A stretch of 64,000 bases of DNA, taken from contig NC_056755.1 in NCBI RefSeq assembly GCF_018687715.1, positions 14,834,001-14,898,000 on the forward strand, in the 5' to 3' direction. Positions 24,120 through 34,521 of this stretch are shown here, in pieces. Numbering within the stretch: position 1 is the first letter of the stretch; each line of letters starts with the position of its first letter. Origin of the DNA: Carya illinoinensis. Lineage: Eukaryota; Streptophyta; Magnoliopsida; Fagales; Juglandaceae. The notes under the pieces are model-generated. The model saw nothing but the letters and a program-made list of their open reading frames with translations, had not been told where the DNA came from and did not search any database. Both the position numbers and the translations under genes were made by a program.

Positions 24120-24137
24120 GTTTCTGATGAAGTATAC
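24120..24137 (+). other. Filler DNA at the right junction of the captured segment
   Basis: Eighteen bases match neither the Copia element nor element C. Together with the next three bases, 24126-24140 is an exact inverted copy of 24237-24251, about 100 bp away. Short templated inversions of this kind are typical of error-prone break repair. Confidence 0.75.
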
Positions 24138-25237
24138 TCTTGACGTAATTTTCTGGCCTCCATCTCCTTGTTATACGCCATCTTCTCGGCTTTAAGACGA
24201 AAAAACATTTTCTCCTGAACGTGTGACTCCTCCAACAGAGTATACTTCATCTTCCTAAGTTTGAGGTTTTCCTCTGCATGCTGGCCTTGGGCCTTTCATT
24301 TTCCTTTCTCAGCTTTCCTTCCAATTGGTCGGTCGGGCTCAATATCTTCATTCTCCATCACATGATCCGCCTCGAGATCAAAAACTGAATCAACTGTAGC
24401 TCCAGAACATCGAGTTGGGGTCGGGGATGGGGACATCGTCTTCCTCCGCTTTGGATCCTCCTTTGTTGTGCGCCAAATCCACTTAGGTTGGTCTTTCAAC
24501 AGGTGCAAACAATGCTCGAACTAGAATGAGCATTTCTCTAGCGATTGGTACATAACCTTCGCTTTGTCAAACTTGTAAGAGAAATAGAAACCAATGTTAA
24601 ATCAATAATTGTTGACAGAAATTGACCCAAGTAAGGGACTCTGGGGTTTGATAATGTTACCTTGTCTTGCTCGGTCATACCACTTTGATTTAACCCTTCA
24701 ACGTGGGCTAGTTTCGCACAAAATTTTTTTGTGGCCTTTTGAATCACCGACCACCAGTGAATTAAAGACTTTATTGTCCGCTCATTTGTGATTTCTTTAA
24801 ATTGTTGAAAGTACTCAAAAAAAATTTTTCCAAAGCTGTGAGTGTTTTTGATCTGTTCCCTAGACGGCATCAAGGCTACAATTTAGCCATGCGGAAACAA
24901 GTAACTTGTCTTCCTCGAGGGTGAAATTCACACCCCTCACTGATTTTCTAACGCCGATAGGCTCATTAGGGGGTAGAGGTGGAGAGTCATCAAGGGTCAC
25001 TGGAGATGTTCCACATTGCCCACCATAAGTGGGCTCGAGTTGAGGATCTTGACTTAGGAGGTTCGTGAAGTACATATGTCCAGAGTCTTGTGAATCTATT
25101 GCTAAAAACGCATTGAAAATGTTAGAAACGAAATTTGGAAAGTTTGGGGTGTTAGTCCGGGTGGATGGCTCAGAAACCGTTTGGTATGATCTTGGAAAGT
25201 TGGCCACCCACTGATGGCTGCTACAACCGGTTGCCAA
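24138..25237 (-). pseudogene. Myb/SANT-like second gene of Harbinger B, N-terminal and middle parts
   Basis: On the minus strand the frame opens at 25237 and has the trihelix/SANT start [20 protein letters not shown]. It stops at 24860 where the copy in element C reads on (VVQGTDQKH). After a frameshift in a T-run the next part is FEYFQQFKEITNERTIKSLI, with HWWSVIQKATKKFCAKL. Then comes a putative further exon, LLKDQPKWIW, then SPSPTPTRCSGATVD, ending at a TGA (24296-24298). Past that lies a charged segment, HAEENLKLRKMKYTLLEES, up to the insertion. The layout is that of the Myb-like DNA-binding partner with a NAM-associated C-terminal domain that helps the Harbinger transposase bind and enter the nucleus. 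It is broken by at least a stop, a frameshift and the insertion. Confidence 0.8.
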
Positions 25238-26550
25238 TACTTATTGGCCATCCTGATTACCTAGCCATTGGGGAAATGACCATTAAATTTCCCATATCCC
25301 CACAAACGGTTGTCATCATCACAACCTTGTGGTTTAGTTTACACATAATATAACTCAATTAATCCATAATACCAAACAACATGCAAAACAAAATAATCCT
25401 AAATACGAGCATCCCCATCTGGTTCTACATCCATATCGAATATATAAATAATTAAAAAGGCTCAGAATGGTGTAAATATTGACACCATGTGTAAGCAAGG
25501 AGCCCAACATCGAATGGCTGCAAAATCTCACCCGAACCTCGATTGCCTTTTGTGGAAAGTACCACAAACTGCAATATGGCAATTTGGGTGAGAATTACCC
25601 CGCCATATCGATGGGGCCCCATACACACTTCTGACATAACTCGCACTATAACACCATCATCATAGCCTAATATAAACCCTCTCCCCTGAGAGATACGCAA
25701 CACTGCAAATGACCCAACATCAAATATCAAAATGAACTATTTTATTCCAAGGACAGTTACAATATTACATCAATTCAAGCATATAGAAAATGAGCATGTT
25801 GGGCTATTAATACCTTCTATAATATAGAGTTATGTGGAGAGAAATTTCACTCTCTAATTATATTAAAAAATAGGAGTCCGAAAGTCCAGAAAAAACATTT
25901 TCCAAACACAAGTTCTTAATAACAAACAAGAGCAAGAGACTAAATTAAAGGGGCCGAATACAGCATGTTAAAGGAGCAAGAGCAAGTTCTTAATAGCAGC
26001 ATGTTATTAGAGCACCAATAAAAATACCATCAATTCAAGATGATTTTAAAAAGCATTCTTGCATTTCCAACAAAATTTAATAAAAGTATGATCAACTATT
26101 ATATATGTGAAGTATTCATCTATCTCTAAAAAGATAAAAGATCAAATGTCCACCACTTATGGAATTAATCCATTCAAGTCTCTAATCAAAGATAAAAATT
26201 AAAATCTAGAAAGTAGTTGTAATGAAATTAATTGTCTTCTCAAATAATCACAGGTTACAAAGATTGCATAATGTATTTTTACAAATTGCATAATGAAAAC
26301 AGAATTTAGAAGAGAGATCACAACATTTAGGGGCAAATTCAACATTGGATATGAAAGACCAAGAAACAGCAGCCCAAGAAGCATGCTTTGAAGGAAAAAG
26401 ATATGGAAAAAAATCTAGATCCGAAATTCATCAAGCAAAGATGTTCACAGCAACTGAAAACCAATCTTGGATCACCAAAGATTCAAAATCATAAATCTTT
26501 TCTGGCCCACCAAACAATACATGTGAGCTAGATAATCATCACAGGAAAAG
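25238..26550 (-). other. Harbinger B right arm: upstream region of the Myb-like gene
   Basis: No coding sequence is recognised. A TIR-like word GAGCATCCCCATCTGG occurs internally at 25407. The stretch could hold the promoter and 5' untranslated exon of the antisense Myb-like gene; that is inference from position. Confidence 0.5.
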
Positions 26551-26559
26551 AGTATACAT

Positions 26560-26920
26560 TTTCACAGCAACCAAACAATAGAGGAAGGAAAATATGACAG
26601 AAACATCATTGATGATTTTCAGGGTTCCCAAACAATCACAGAAGGAAAAACAGGGCAGCAAACATTTTCTGAACTTCGCACCAACCAAACAGGGGCACCA
26701 TTCATCAAAACGCAAGCCAAACCTCATCTCATTTCACAGCAACCAAACGGGTTACTCAAGAAAATATGACACCAAACCGCAGCACATTTTCACAGCAACC
26801 AAACGGGTTGCTCAAGAAGAAATCAAAGGAAACCTCCAATCTATTTTCACAGCAACTAAACAGGTAACTCAGGAAAAAAGAAATCCAAACCGAACAGAAA
26901 TTTTCACAGCAACCAAACGG
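26560..26920 (+). repeat. Subterminal repeat array, right side of Harbinger B
   Basis: TTTTCACAGCAACCAAAC recurs five times at roughly 50-60 bp spacing after the first copy near 26560 (about 26736, 26788, 26842 and 26900), mostly followed by GGGTTACTCA or a variant. The array explains a repetitive ORF reading IFTATKR on the + strand, which I do not regard as a gene. Possible protein-binding sites for transposition. Confidence 0.75.
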
Positions 26921-27436
26921 ATAACTCAGGGAAATAGCCACAAGAAAACCCTATGACTTTTCACACCAACCAAATATCGGTTCCAAAGCATTAGATGTTT
27001 CATTATCAAGAAACACGCAAGAAATTAACAGGGGTGAGAAAATGAGAAAGATGTACCAATTTCCTAGCAGCCAAGCACATCATAAATAAATTTTCAAAAA
27101 TCCTAAAACAGATCCCAAATGCCCTTCAAACGGTAATCAAATTCGCACATACCAAACATAAAAAAGAAAGAGGATTCGCACGAAGAGAAGGTCGGTCAGC
27201 AGGAGAGGCAATTATTTGTGTACCAACCGTCAAGAGGGATGAACGCGGGACAGGATGGGGAAATGGGATTTGGGGATGTACAGTAGGTCCCCAAAGATGG
27301 GGATTTCCTGTACACCCCGAAAATTAGAACCCCATTTTAGGGAACCGGATGGAGGGCTGGTTTTAGATAAAACCCTAAAACTTTCAACAAATAATAGGGA
27401 AACGGGGGGATGGGGAACTGAATGGGGATGCTTTAA

Positions 27437-28910
27437 AGTTCTTTTATTCTTTTGGTTTGCCTTGACGTTAATTTCGTGGGTTTTCATTAAATCGTTCAGT
27501 TGTGAGTGCTGTTTTTAATTTTGTACCGGTCACTGATCCGGTATAAAAATTGTACCTATTTTGTATCAATTCAAATATTGGCTGATATTTCAGTTTGTAC
27601 CGGCCTACGTATAGTCTAGTATTTCGATCTTTACTTTCTTTCTTTTTTTTATTTCTTGAAACTATAAGCTCATTTTTTTACTCTGAATTGATACTAAGCT
27701 ATTTATAATTTATATATATGTGTATTTATGTATAATTTATTTTTATATATATTATTATTTTGAAATATAATTAATATATATTTATATATATATATAATTT
27801 ATTCATATATCAACTATCTCGAAACGGTATATAAAACGGTATCGATACTGAAATATTTCATTCTAGTGTCTTGACCGGTACGGTATTTATAATATTGTTT
27901 GTGAGATTAAAATAAATGAAAATATGAAAATTAATATTTTAATAAAATAGTTATAAATTTAAATAGTTTATTATTTAGTATTGTTGAAAATTAACTAGTT
28001 AAATTTATAAAATTGGAGAATTGCTCTAGACAGCTCACTGAACCGAGGAACAGGAGGCAAGTGAAAGAAGAGGAGGGGCAGCTGTTCTGGAGTTTATTTT
28101 CTGGGACTGACTCTTACACCCAGCAAGACGTGACGGGAGTTTAGTTTTTGGCTCAACGTTCTCTCCACTTTCTCTATCTTGTGGTTGTTTTCTTGTGTTG
28201 AGTATTATGTTTTATTTTAGTTTTAATATGGAGAATATTTATTTGATTTATATAGCTCTTGTGATAAATATGGTTGACTAAATTTTTATACTAAGGTTAA
28301 AGGTGAAGTCTAATGATTTAAACATTATTTTTTAATCAACATTAGAGTTTATATCGTGAGTTTGATCAATTGAATGGTTTTATTGTTAGATATTTTGATT
28401 ATCTATATATTTATCTTGATCTATTGTGATTTCCGAATACATTGAATGTTTGAAAATTCTTATGATATGTAAATGAGTTTGTGATTGTGATAATCATTAA
28501 TCGTTTATGCTTAATTATTATTGACTATTTTTCTTGACTTAAATACTAAATCTTCTAATTAAATGGAATTATTATTCTAGTTTAATTGAAGTAAATCGAT
28601 TGGAAACAATATTCTAAATTATTAGACAGATCATCGACATCTTAGTCGTTCTCAATATAGATTTATTTTGTCATTTAAATTTTATTCTGCTACTTTAAAA
28701 ATATTCATCTTGGTAATTCTTACTTCTATTCGATTGCACATTTCTTTTAGTAATTTTTTTTTATTGTTTGGGTTTATTTTTCTTATCATATAAGTCAATC
28801 CATATGGATTCAACAATGTTAGGTACTACAATACCTGTATACTTACAGGTAAAACTATTTTAAATTTTTGGTTCACTAGTTTGAGTTAAAGTTTAGGTGC
28901 AACAAGTTTT
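27437..28910. other. AT-rich spacer and unresolved LTR region of the Gypsy relic
   Basis: No gene is seen. 27700-27800 is almost pure AT with TATATA runs. From about 28020 the sequence becomes more balanced and leads without a break to a primer-site-like word at 28911, so much of 28020-28905 is probably the 5' LTR of the following Gypsy relic. I found no second LTR copy. Confidence 0.5.
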
Positions 28911-28930
28911 TGGCGTCTTTGTCGGAGATT
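28911..28930 (+). other. tRNA-Asp-type primer site remnant
   Basis: TGGCGTCTTTGTCGGAGATT resembles the TGGCGCCGTTGCCGGGGAT word that Athila-like Gypsy elements use for tRNA-Asp, with several changes. A better match is at 63153. Confidence 0.65.
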
Positions 28931-29469
28931 GCAACGTGTGATAAGAGTTTAATTTTTTTTTTAAGAAAAAAAAGAGAAAAAAATTTATAATAATAATCAT
29001 TTGCTAACTTTCTTTTATTTTTGCAAGTTTGATTTTTGTTTATTTTATTGGGAAAGGGATTGAGTAGCATTGCTTCATATTTATATCATTTGGTAATCTC
29101 GTTCCTTTATCTCTTAATTTCTTGCATATTTTATATTTAGATTTTAGAATAGAAGACTTTAGGTGATGCATGCATTAATTAATTTTGAGGCTTTTCCACA
29201 CATTTTAGTTTTTTTATTTTGGATATACATGAGTCTCTATGGCGAATGATCTCGTAGCAACGTGATCAAACTGATAAATTGAGGAAAGAGAAAATTGTTT
29301 TAGAAGAATTGGTTGATAGGCTGTTTGGTTATTCAAACAATTCTCATTCTAACACCATGGTTGACAATCATAGTGTTTATAATGAATTCGAAAATGAGAA
29401 AGTTTAAAATAATCCACCAATGAGAACTTTGCGTGAGTATTAGAAGCCAACAAGGACAAGTACTCCATC

Positions 29470-30411
29470 TTACATGATTTTTCCTACGAATATGAGAAAT
29501 TTTAATTTAAAATTAGGAGTAATTCAATTACTTCCTAAGTTTCATGGCTTAGATTCAGAAAGTCCTTATTTGCATTTGAAATAATTTGAAAATGTTTGTG
29601 CAACTTTGTAAAACCAAATTATCAATGATGATATTGTTAGATTAAAGTTGTTCATATTCTCTTTAAAAGAAAAATCTAAAAATTGACTTAATTCCTTGAG
29701 ATCAAGATCTATTGACACATGGCAAGAAATGCAAAGAAAATTTTTGAAAAAATCTTTTCTTACTCACAAGACCAACACTTTTTGAGAAAAAATTTTTGTA
29801 AAGACATTATGAATTTTTCTCAAAAAGAAAATGAGACATTTTTTCAATGTTGGGAGTGTTTTAAGGAATTATTGTTAACTTGCCCCCATCATAGCTATGA
29901 GACTTAGTGCACCATTCACTTTTTCTACGAAGGTTTAACCTCTCAAATGCGCTATTTTATATAAATAATGTGTAATAGTGAATTTTTAAATAAAGATCTT
30001 GATTATGATTGAGACTATTTTGATTAATTGGGTGAAAATGTCCAATCTTAGGACGACACAAATTGTTTTAATTGATCAAATAAATTCAAGTCTAATGTCA
30101 TGTCTCAAGAGGGTATGTATGTCTTCAAAGGAAATGATGATGTGAATGCTATGATAACAAGTTTGACAAGAAAAGTGGAGGTCATGGAACTTAGGAAAGT
30201 AAATTCGGCTAAGACTATAGAAAAAGAAGAAGAAAATTATGGCATATATGAGATTAATGGACACCTAATTCAGGATTTTCCAACAATCCCCGCTTTTAAA
30301 GAGATTTTGCACGAACAAGCAAACGACATGAATTCTTATGAAAGAGCATTTTCTTTCTCTTATTCGGAAACATATAATCTTGGATTGAGGAATCACCTAA
30401 ACTTTAGTTAG
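29470..30411 (+). pseudogene. Gypsy gag remnant
   Basis: Retrotrans_gag-type words remain: LPKFHGLDSESPYLHLK, then IVRLKLFIFSLKEKSK and LRSRSIDTWQEMQRKFLKK, followed in another frame by FCKDIMNFSQKENETFFQCW. Frameshifts and stops occur every 50-100 codons. Capsid-forming role is inferred from the family only. Confidence 0.7.
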
Positions 30412-31111
30412 AAGAATGAGTCCAATTCAAATCAAAATCCTCAAAGGCCTTTTGCTTCTACTCCTTATGTTCCTTCACATAAAAAAACCTTGAGGAGACA
30501 TTGCAAACTTTCATGTAGGGTCAATCTAATATTAATACTTAGATAATGCAAGCCATTAATGAGTTGAGGAGTTCTATTGGTGATTTGACATCCACATTGT
30601 GCATTCAAGAAAATGGTAAGTTTCTTAGCCGAATCCCAAAGGGCAATTTGAGGTAAGAAATTAAAATTTTTCTGATTTAAAATTTGAATATACCAAGTCC
30701 ATCATCACTCTACGCAATGGAAAAATAATTGATAAAAATATTTCAATGAAAGTTGGAGAAACCAACAATTCTTCAAATTCCAAGAGTGGTGATGAACTTA
30801 ATAAAGTTGAGTTGGATATGATGTAAAAGCCCCAATACCTACTTCTTTTCCCCAAAGGTTGTAACCTTCTCATAAATTAGTTCAAAATGCTGACACTCTC
30901 AAAATTTTCAAACAAGTGAAAATTAACATTTATTTGTTGGATGCGATTAGACAAATTCCATTTTATGCTAAGTTTTTTAAAGATCTATGTATAGTGAAGC
31001 GTAAGATGAAGATGCAAAAAAAAGACTTTCCTCATTAAACAGGTAAGCACCATCGTTCAAAATAATTCACCTCCAAAGTATAAAGATCCAGATTGTCTAA
31101 CAATTTCTTGT

Positions 31112-31495
31112 GTGATTGAAAATTTTAAAATTGAGAAAGCCTTACTTGACCTTAATACTAGTGTTAACCTCCTACCTTACTCAGTATATGAGCAATTGGG
31201 TCTTGGTGAGTTTAAACCTACCAAGGTAATACTCAAACTTGCTAATCATTCAATAAAAATACCAAGAGAGATAGTCGAGGATGTGTTAGTGCACGTAGGC
31301 AAATTTTACTTCCCAATGGGTTTTATTATTTTGGACAAAGAGCTTGTTTTTTATATTTGCACTCAAATTCTTATAATTTTTGACAAACCATTCCTTGCAA
31401 CCTCAAATGTTTTAATAAATTGTAGGAATAGTGTGATGATAATTTCTGTTGGCAACATGATTTTAGAGTTGAATATTTTCAATATTTGTAAATAA
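31112..31495 (+). pseudogene. Gypsy retropepsin-like protease remnant
   Basis: An open frame of 127 codons includes ALLDLNTSVNLLPYSVYEQL, then LGEFKPTKVILKLANHS and the FDKPFLATSNVLI end of a gag-asp protease. The family's active-site triplet (Asp-Leu-Gly-Ala-Ser type) reads DLNTS here, so the key Gly is changed and activity is unlikely. Confidence 0.75.
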
Positions 31496-31574
31496 CTTAG
31501 TGATGATGATGATGTGCATGAAGTGAATTTGATTCAAACTCTTGTTCAAGATAAATTTGATTTGATAATTAAAG

Positions 31575-32520
31575 ATAAAGAATGAGTTGAGAATGTTGTT
31601 GCTGACTATTTGTCTAAATTTGTTCTTTCAGATTCTATGGATACCGTTTCTATTAAAGACACATTTCCAAATGAGTAACTTTTTGGTATATCTCCATTTT
31701 CTTAGTATGCTCACATTGCTAATTTTCTTGATACAGATAAAATTTCTCACATTTGGACTCAACAAGACAAGAAGATATTTTTTTGTAGAGGTAAAAAAAT
31801 TCTTTTTGGATGATCTATATCTGTTTAAATATTGCCCGAATTACATAATTAGATGATGTGTGCCTGATAGTGAATTTCAAAGTGTAATATCTTTTTATTA
31901 CTTTTGGACATGTGGTTGCCATTTTTCTGGCAAGAAAACAGTTTTTAAAATTTTGTAATGTGATTTTTATTGGCCTACCCTTTTCAAGGACACCCATGAA
32001 TTTTGTAAAGCATGTAAGCATTGTAAAAAATTAGGAGGGATTACCAGCCAAAATATGATACTATTAAAACCAATTTTGGTTGTTGAGATATTTGATTGTT
32101 GGAGAATCAATTTCATGGGACCCTTCCCAGTTTCTTTTGGTAATCTCTACATTTTGATAGCTATTGATTATGTGTCTAAATGGGTCCAGGCCGTTCCAGG
32201 TGTACTGAAATTTTTGAAAGAAAATATTTTATCTAGATTTAGAAGCCATTATCAGTGGTGGGGGTAAACATTTTTGTAATAAACATTTCGAGACCTTAAT
32301 GCGAAAATATGGTATTGCTCATAAGGTTGCCACTCCTTATCACCCACAAACAAGTGGCCAAGTTGAGTTATTTAATCCGGAGATCAAAATATTTTTAGAA
32401 AAAATGATTAAACCAAGTCGCAAAGATTGATCTTTAAGACTAACCGATGCACTTTGGGCATACCGTACTACCTTTAAAACCTTATTGATATGTTCTTATA
32501 TAGACTCATTTTTGGAAAGG
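31575..32520 (+). pseudogene. Gypsy RNase H end and integrase remnant
   Basis: It begins with VENVVADYLSKF, the end of RNase H. Next come [12 protein letters not shown] (zinc-binding H2C2 region), [11 protein letters not shown] and [15 protein letters not shown] (integrase core start), and the core end around HPQTSGQVE in a shifted frame near 32341-32365. Frameshifts and stops are frequent. Confidence 0.75.
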
Positions 32521-33018
32521 CTTGTCATTTGCCTGTAGAATTAGAACACAAAGCTTATGGGGGCAGTTAAGCAATTTAATTTTGATGTAGATAAAGCTTG
32601 CTCTCTTCGTAAGTTTCAGCTTAATAAATTAAAGGAAATTAGGAATGAAGTTTACGAAAACTCTCGTGTTTACAACGAGAAAATAAAGATTTTTCATGAC
32701 GAAAATATTTTTCGAAAGTCTTTTGAGCCTTCCCAAAAAATAGATTTAACATAATAGATCTAGTCAATTTAATTTATAAAATTATTTTTTTAATATTTAT
32801 GTTTTATAAAATAAACACTTCTCTTGTGTAATTCTTGTAAACAAAGTTGTTACTTTACTTTAACAGCAATGCATCTAGCTATTAGATACATACCTCTTCT
32901 CTTAAAAATAGTCAAATTATGTAAATAAAAATAATTATCTTGAGATATAAAAGCTCTATTATTCAAATCTAAGACTCACTGCAAGAAAAATAAGTATTTG
33001 TGATGAATTATTTATGAT

Positions 33019-33033
33019 AATAATGATTATTTA
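33019..33033 (+). repeat. Left target-site duplication of the LINE
   Basis: AATAATGATTATTTA, identical to 38619-38633. Confidence 0.9.
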
Positions 33034-33118
33034 AAAAAATTGCGTCCTCTCTCTGTCTCTAGAGTAGAGGTTTTCTCTCATCTCAGTATGAGTTTCTAAG
33101 GAAGGCAGGATGATTGGG

Positions 33119-34339
33119 GATTTGGAGTTGTTGTATGTGTCGATGTCCTTAATGGAGAAAGAGAATGAAGAGATGGTGGTCAATTCCAGTATGGTGGAGG
33201 AGGTTCTTGCTAGAGGAGAACACTGTTTGATTATGAGATTACTTACTTAGAAGCATTATAATCATGAGACTTTCAAGTTAACTACGAAGAAAGTGTGGAG
33301 ACCTATACATGGACTTAAGTTTAGGGATCTAAGCACCGTTTTCACGCTGATCGAACTTGAAGATGAGGGGGATAAGGCAAAAGTATTAAGGGAAGGGCCC
33401 TGGCATTTTGACAAACAGTAGATTAATTCGATCCAAATACATCATGCAGCTTTCTGGGTGCGAGTCCATTATCTCGCATTAATGGCTCAGGATTCTTATG
33501 TGGGAAAGTTGGTAGGTAGCATGTTGGGTGAGGTCGTTGAAGTGGATTTAGAAAAGGGGGAAGTGGAATGGGGTGAGTACATGCGAGTGAGGTTTCTGTT
33601 AGACATTACCAGACCTCTTCAACGGAGGAAACGACTGAAGGTGAGGGATGGCGTTTCATGCTGGGTTTAGTTGTCATATGAATGACTGCCAGATTTGTGT
33701 TATTCCTATGGTGTTCTAGGCCATATGTTGCAAGAATGTGAAACTTCTCAGGTGGAGGAGACTCCTAAGAATTTACCGTATGGTGAGTGGATGAGAGCAG
33801 GCTTTGGATCAAATCGGTGTGAAGGGAAGTGGGGTCCAGTTCATCGGATGGGGAGGTCACAAATAGGGGAATTTGTCCCTACTACGACGACAAAAACAAA
33901 TCTGATGGTGGCTCCAATTATTTCGTTTGCTACTCAAATAATAGATGACATGGTCCTTGTTTCAAATTCCAATGTTAATAGTCAATCACTTCAGGTTGCG
34001 AGAAAGGGGGGCAATTCAAATTCTCCTGTAGATGTTATGGAACAACCTATAGTGACGGAGAATCAGGAGGGTGACAAGGATACGGTATATGTGGAGGACG
34101 GTACCAAAGAAGAAGGAACGAAGCCATTGGTTGGGGAATCCTTAGCATTTTTGGAAGGAGATATGGTTGGATTATTTGAGGTGCCAGTACATTGTTGTAT
34201 GGATGCTGATTTGGGCCACCAGCCTCTTGGGCCTGTAGCTCCATGTGGGCCTGATGTAATTCAAACCATTTCTTCAAGGCCAATTTTGGCTTCAAAAAAG
34301 GCCTACATTCAAAAATATAGTCATCAATCGGGGTCCTAA
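33119..34339 (+). pseudogene. LINE ORF1 (DUF4283-type nucleic-acid-binding protein), broken
   Basis: Fragments include VVNSSMVEEVLARGEHCLIM, then KVWRPIHGLKFRDL and VLREGPWHFDKQ, which is the DUF4283 signature, then AAFWVRVHYLALM and a knuckle remnant CYSYGVLGHMLQEC lacking part of the CCHC set. At least three in-frame stops occur (near 33248, 33420 and 33668). In intact elements the protein coats the RNA. Confidence 0.8.
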
Positions 34340-34521
34340 GTACTCGATCTAGGGCTTAATTCATGTAAGGAAAATAGTCTGGAAGTGTGATTGAGCGGAC
34401 AAAAGAGGAAGGAGGGTGAAGTCAAGGCAGAGGAATTAGAAAGTAGGAAGAAGCATCATAGGTCGAGGTCCTTTACTCCAAAGTTATCGGTGGTGCCTGT
34501 GGAATAGCACCGCTGATCAGA

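Larger units (their letters stand above)
18126..24137 (+). other. Captured segment: OSCA exons 1 to 4 plus half a Copia element, inserted into Harbinger B
   Basis: The segment begins in mid exon 1 of an OSCA1-type gene (LRSSPLNSG from 18129) and includes exons 2, 3 and 4 with their introns. It then contains the 3' LTR and part of pol of the Copia element found in the intron upstream of exon 5 at 2598. It ends inside integrase at 24119, followed by an 18-base filler. Bases 23988-24119 match window bases 1-132 with three differences, after which the two sequences part completely. The flanking 9-bp repeat and the filler mark it as an insertion by break repair. Misassembly is the main rival explanation. 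Confidence 0.8.
15706..27433 (+). mobile_element. PIF/Harbinger element B, nearly complete, with a 6-kb insertion
   Basis: The left end GAGCATCCCCATTCAG and the inverted right end AAGCATCCCCATTCAG agree at 15 of 16 bases, and TAA flanks both ends (15703-15705 and 27434-27436), the usual Harbinger target. Inside are a DDE transposase (+ strand, 16417-17652) and an antisense Myb/SANT-like second gene (25237 down to 17945), the standard two-gene layout. The second gene is split by the insert 18126-24137. Without the insert the element is about 5.7 kb. Repeat words of different kinds lie near the two ends (16170-16320 and 26560-26920). Confidence 0.85.
28911..32760 (+). mobile_element. Ty3/Gypsy relic (Athila/Tat-like), lacking reverse transcriptase
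   Basis: The order is a primer-site remnant (28911), gag (about 29470-30410), protease (31112-31495), a short RNase H end (about 31590-31630), then integrase (31860-32500). Integrase follows the other Pol domains, as in Gypsy. The large RT and RNase H block that should lie between protease and 31590 is missing. Many stops interrupt every domain. The downstream LTR was not found. Confidence 0.75.

Noticed and set aside
25407..25432. Internal GAGCATCCCCATCTGG word as the left end of a separate nested Harbinger
   Set aside because: It lacks a TAA flank and a partner end; the outer ends 15706 and 27433 match each other better. It may be a remnant, but I do not call an element.
26594..26956. 120-codon ORF with repeated IFTATKR units
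   Set aside because: The protein repeat is a by-product of the subterminal DNA repeat array; the overlapping minus-strand ORF is equally repetitive.
1..27433. Simple contig-order error as the full explanation of the OSCA and Copia arrangement
   Set aside because: Not excluded, but it does not predict the 9-bp repeat, the inverted filler, or a break exactly within the Harbinger Myb-like frame that heals when the insert is ignored. Kept as the main alternative.
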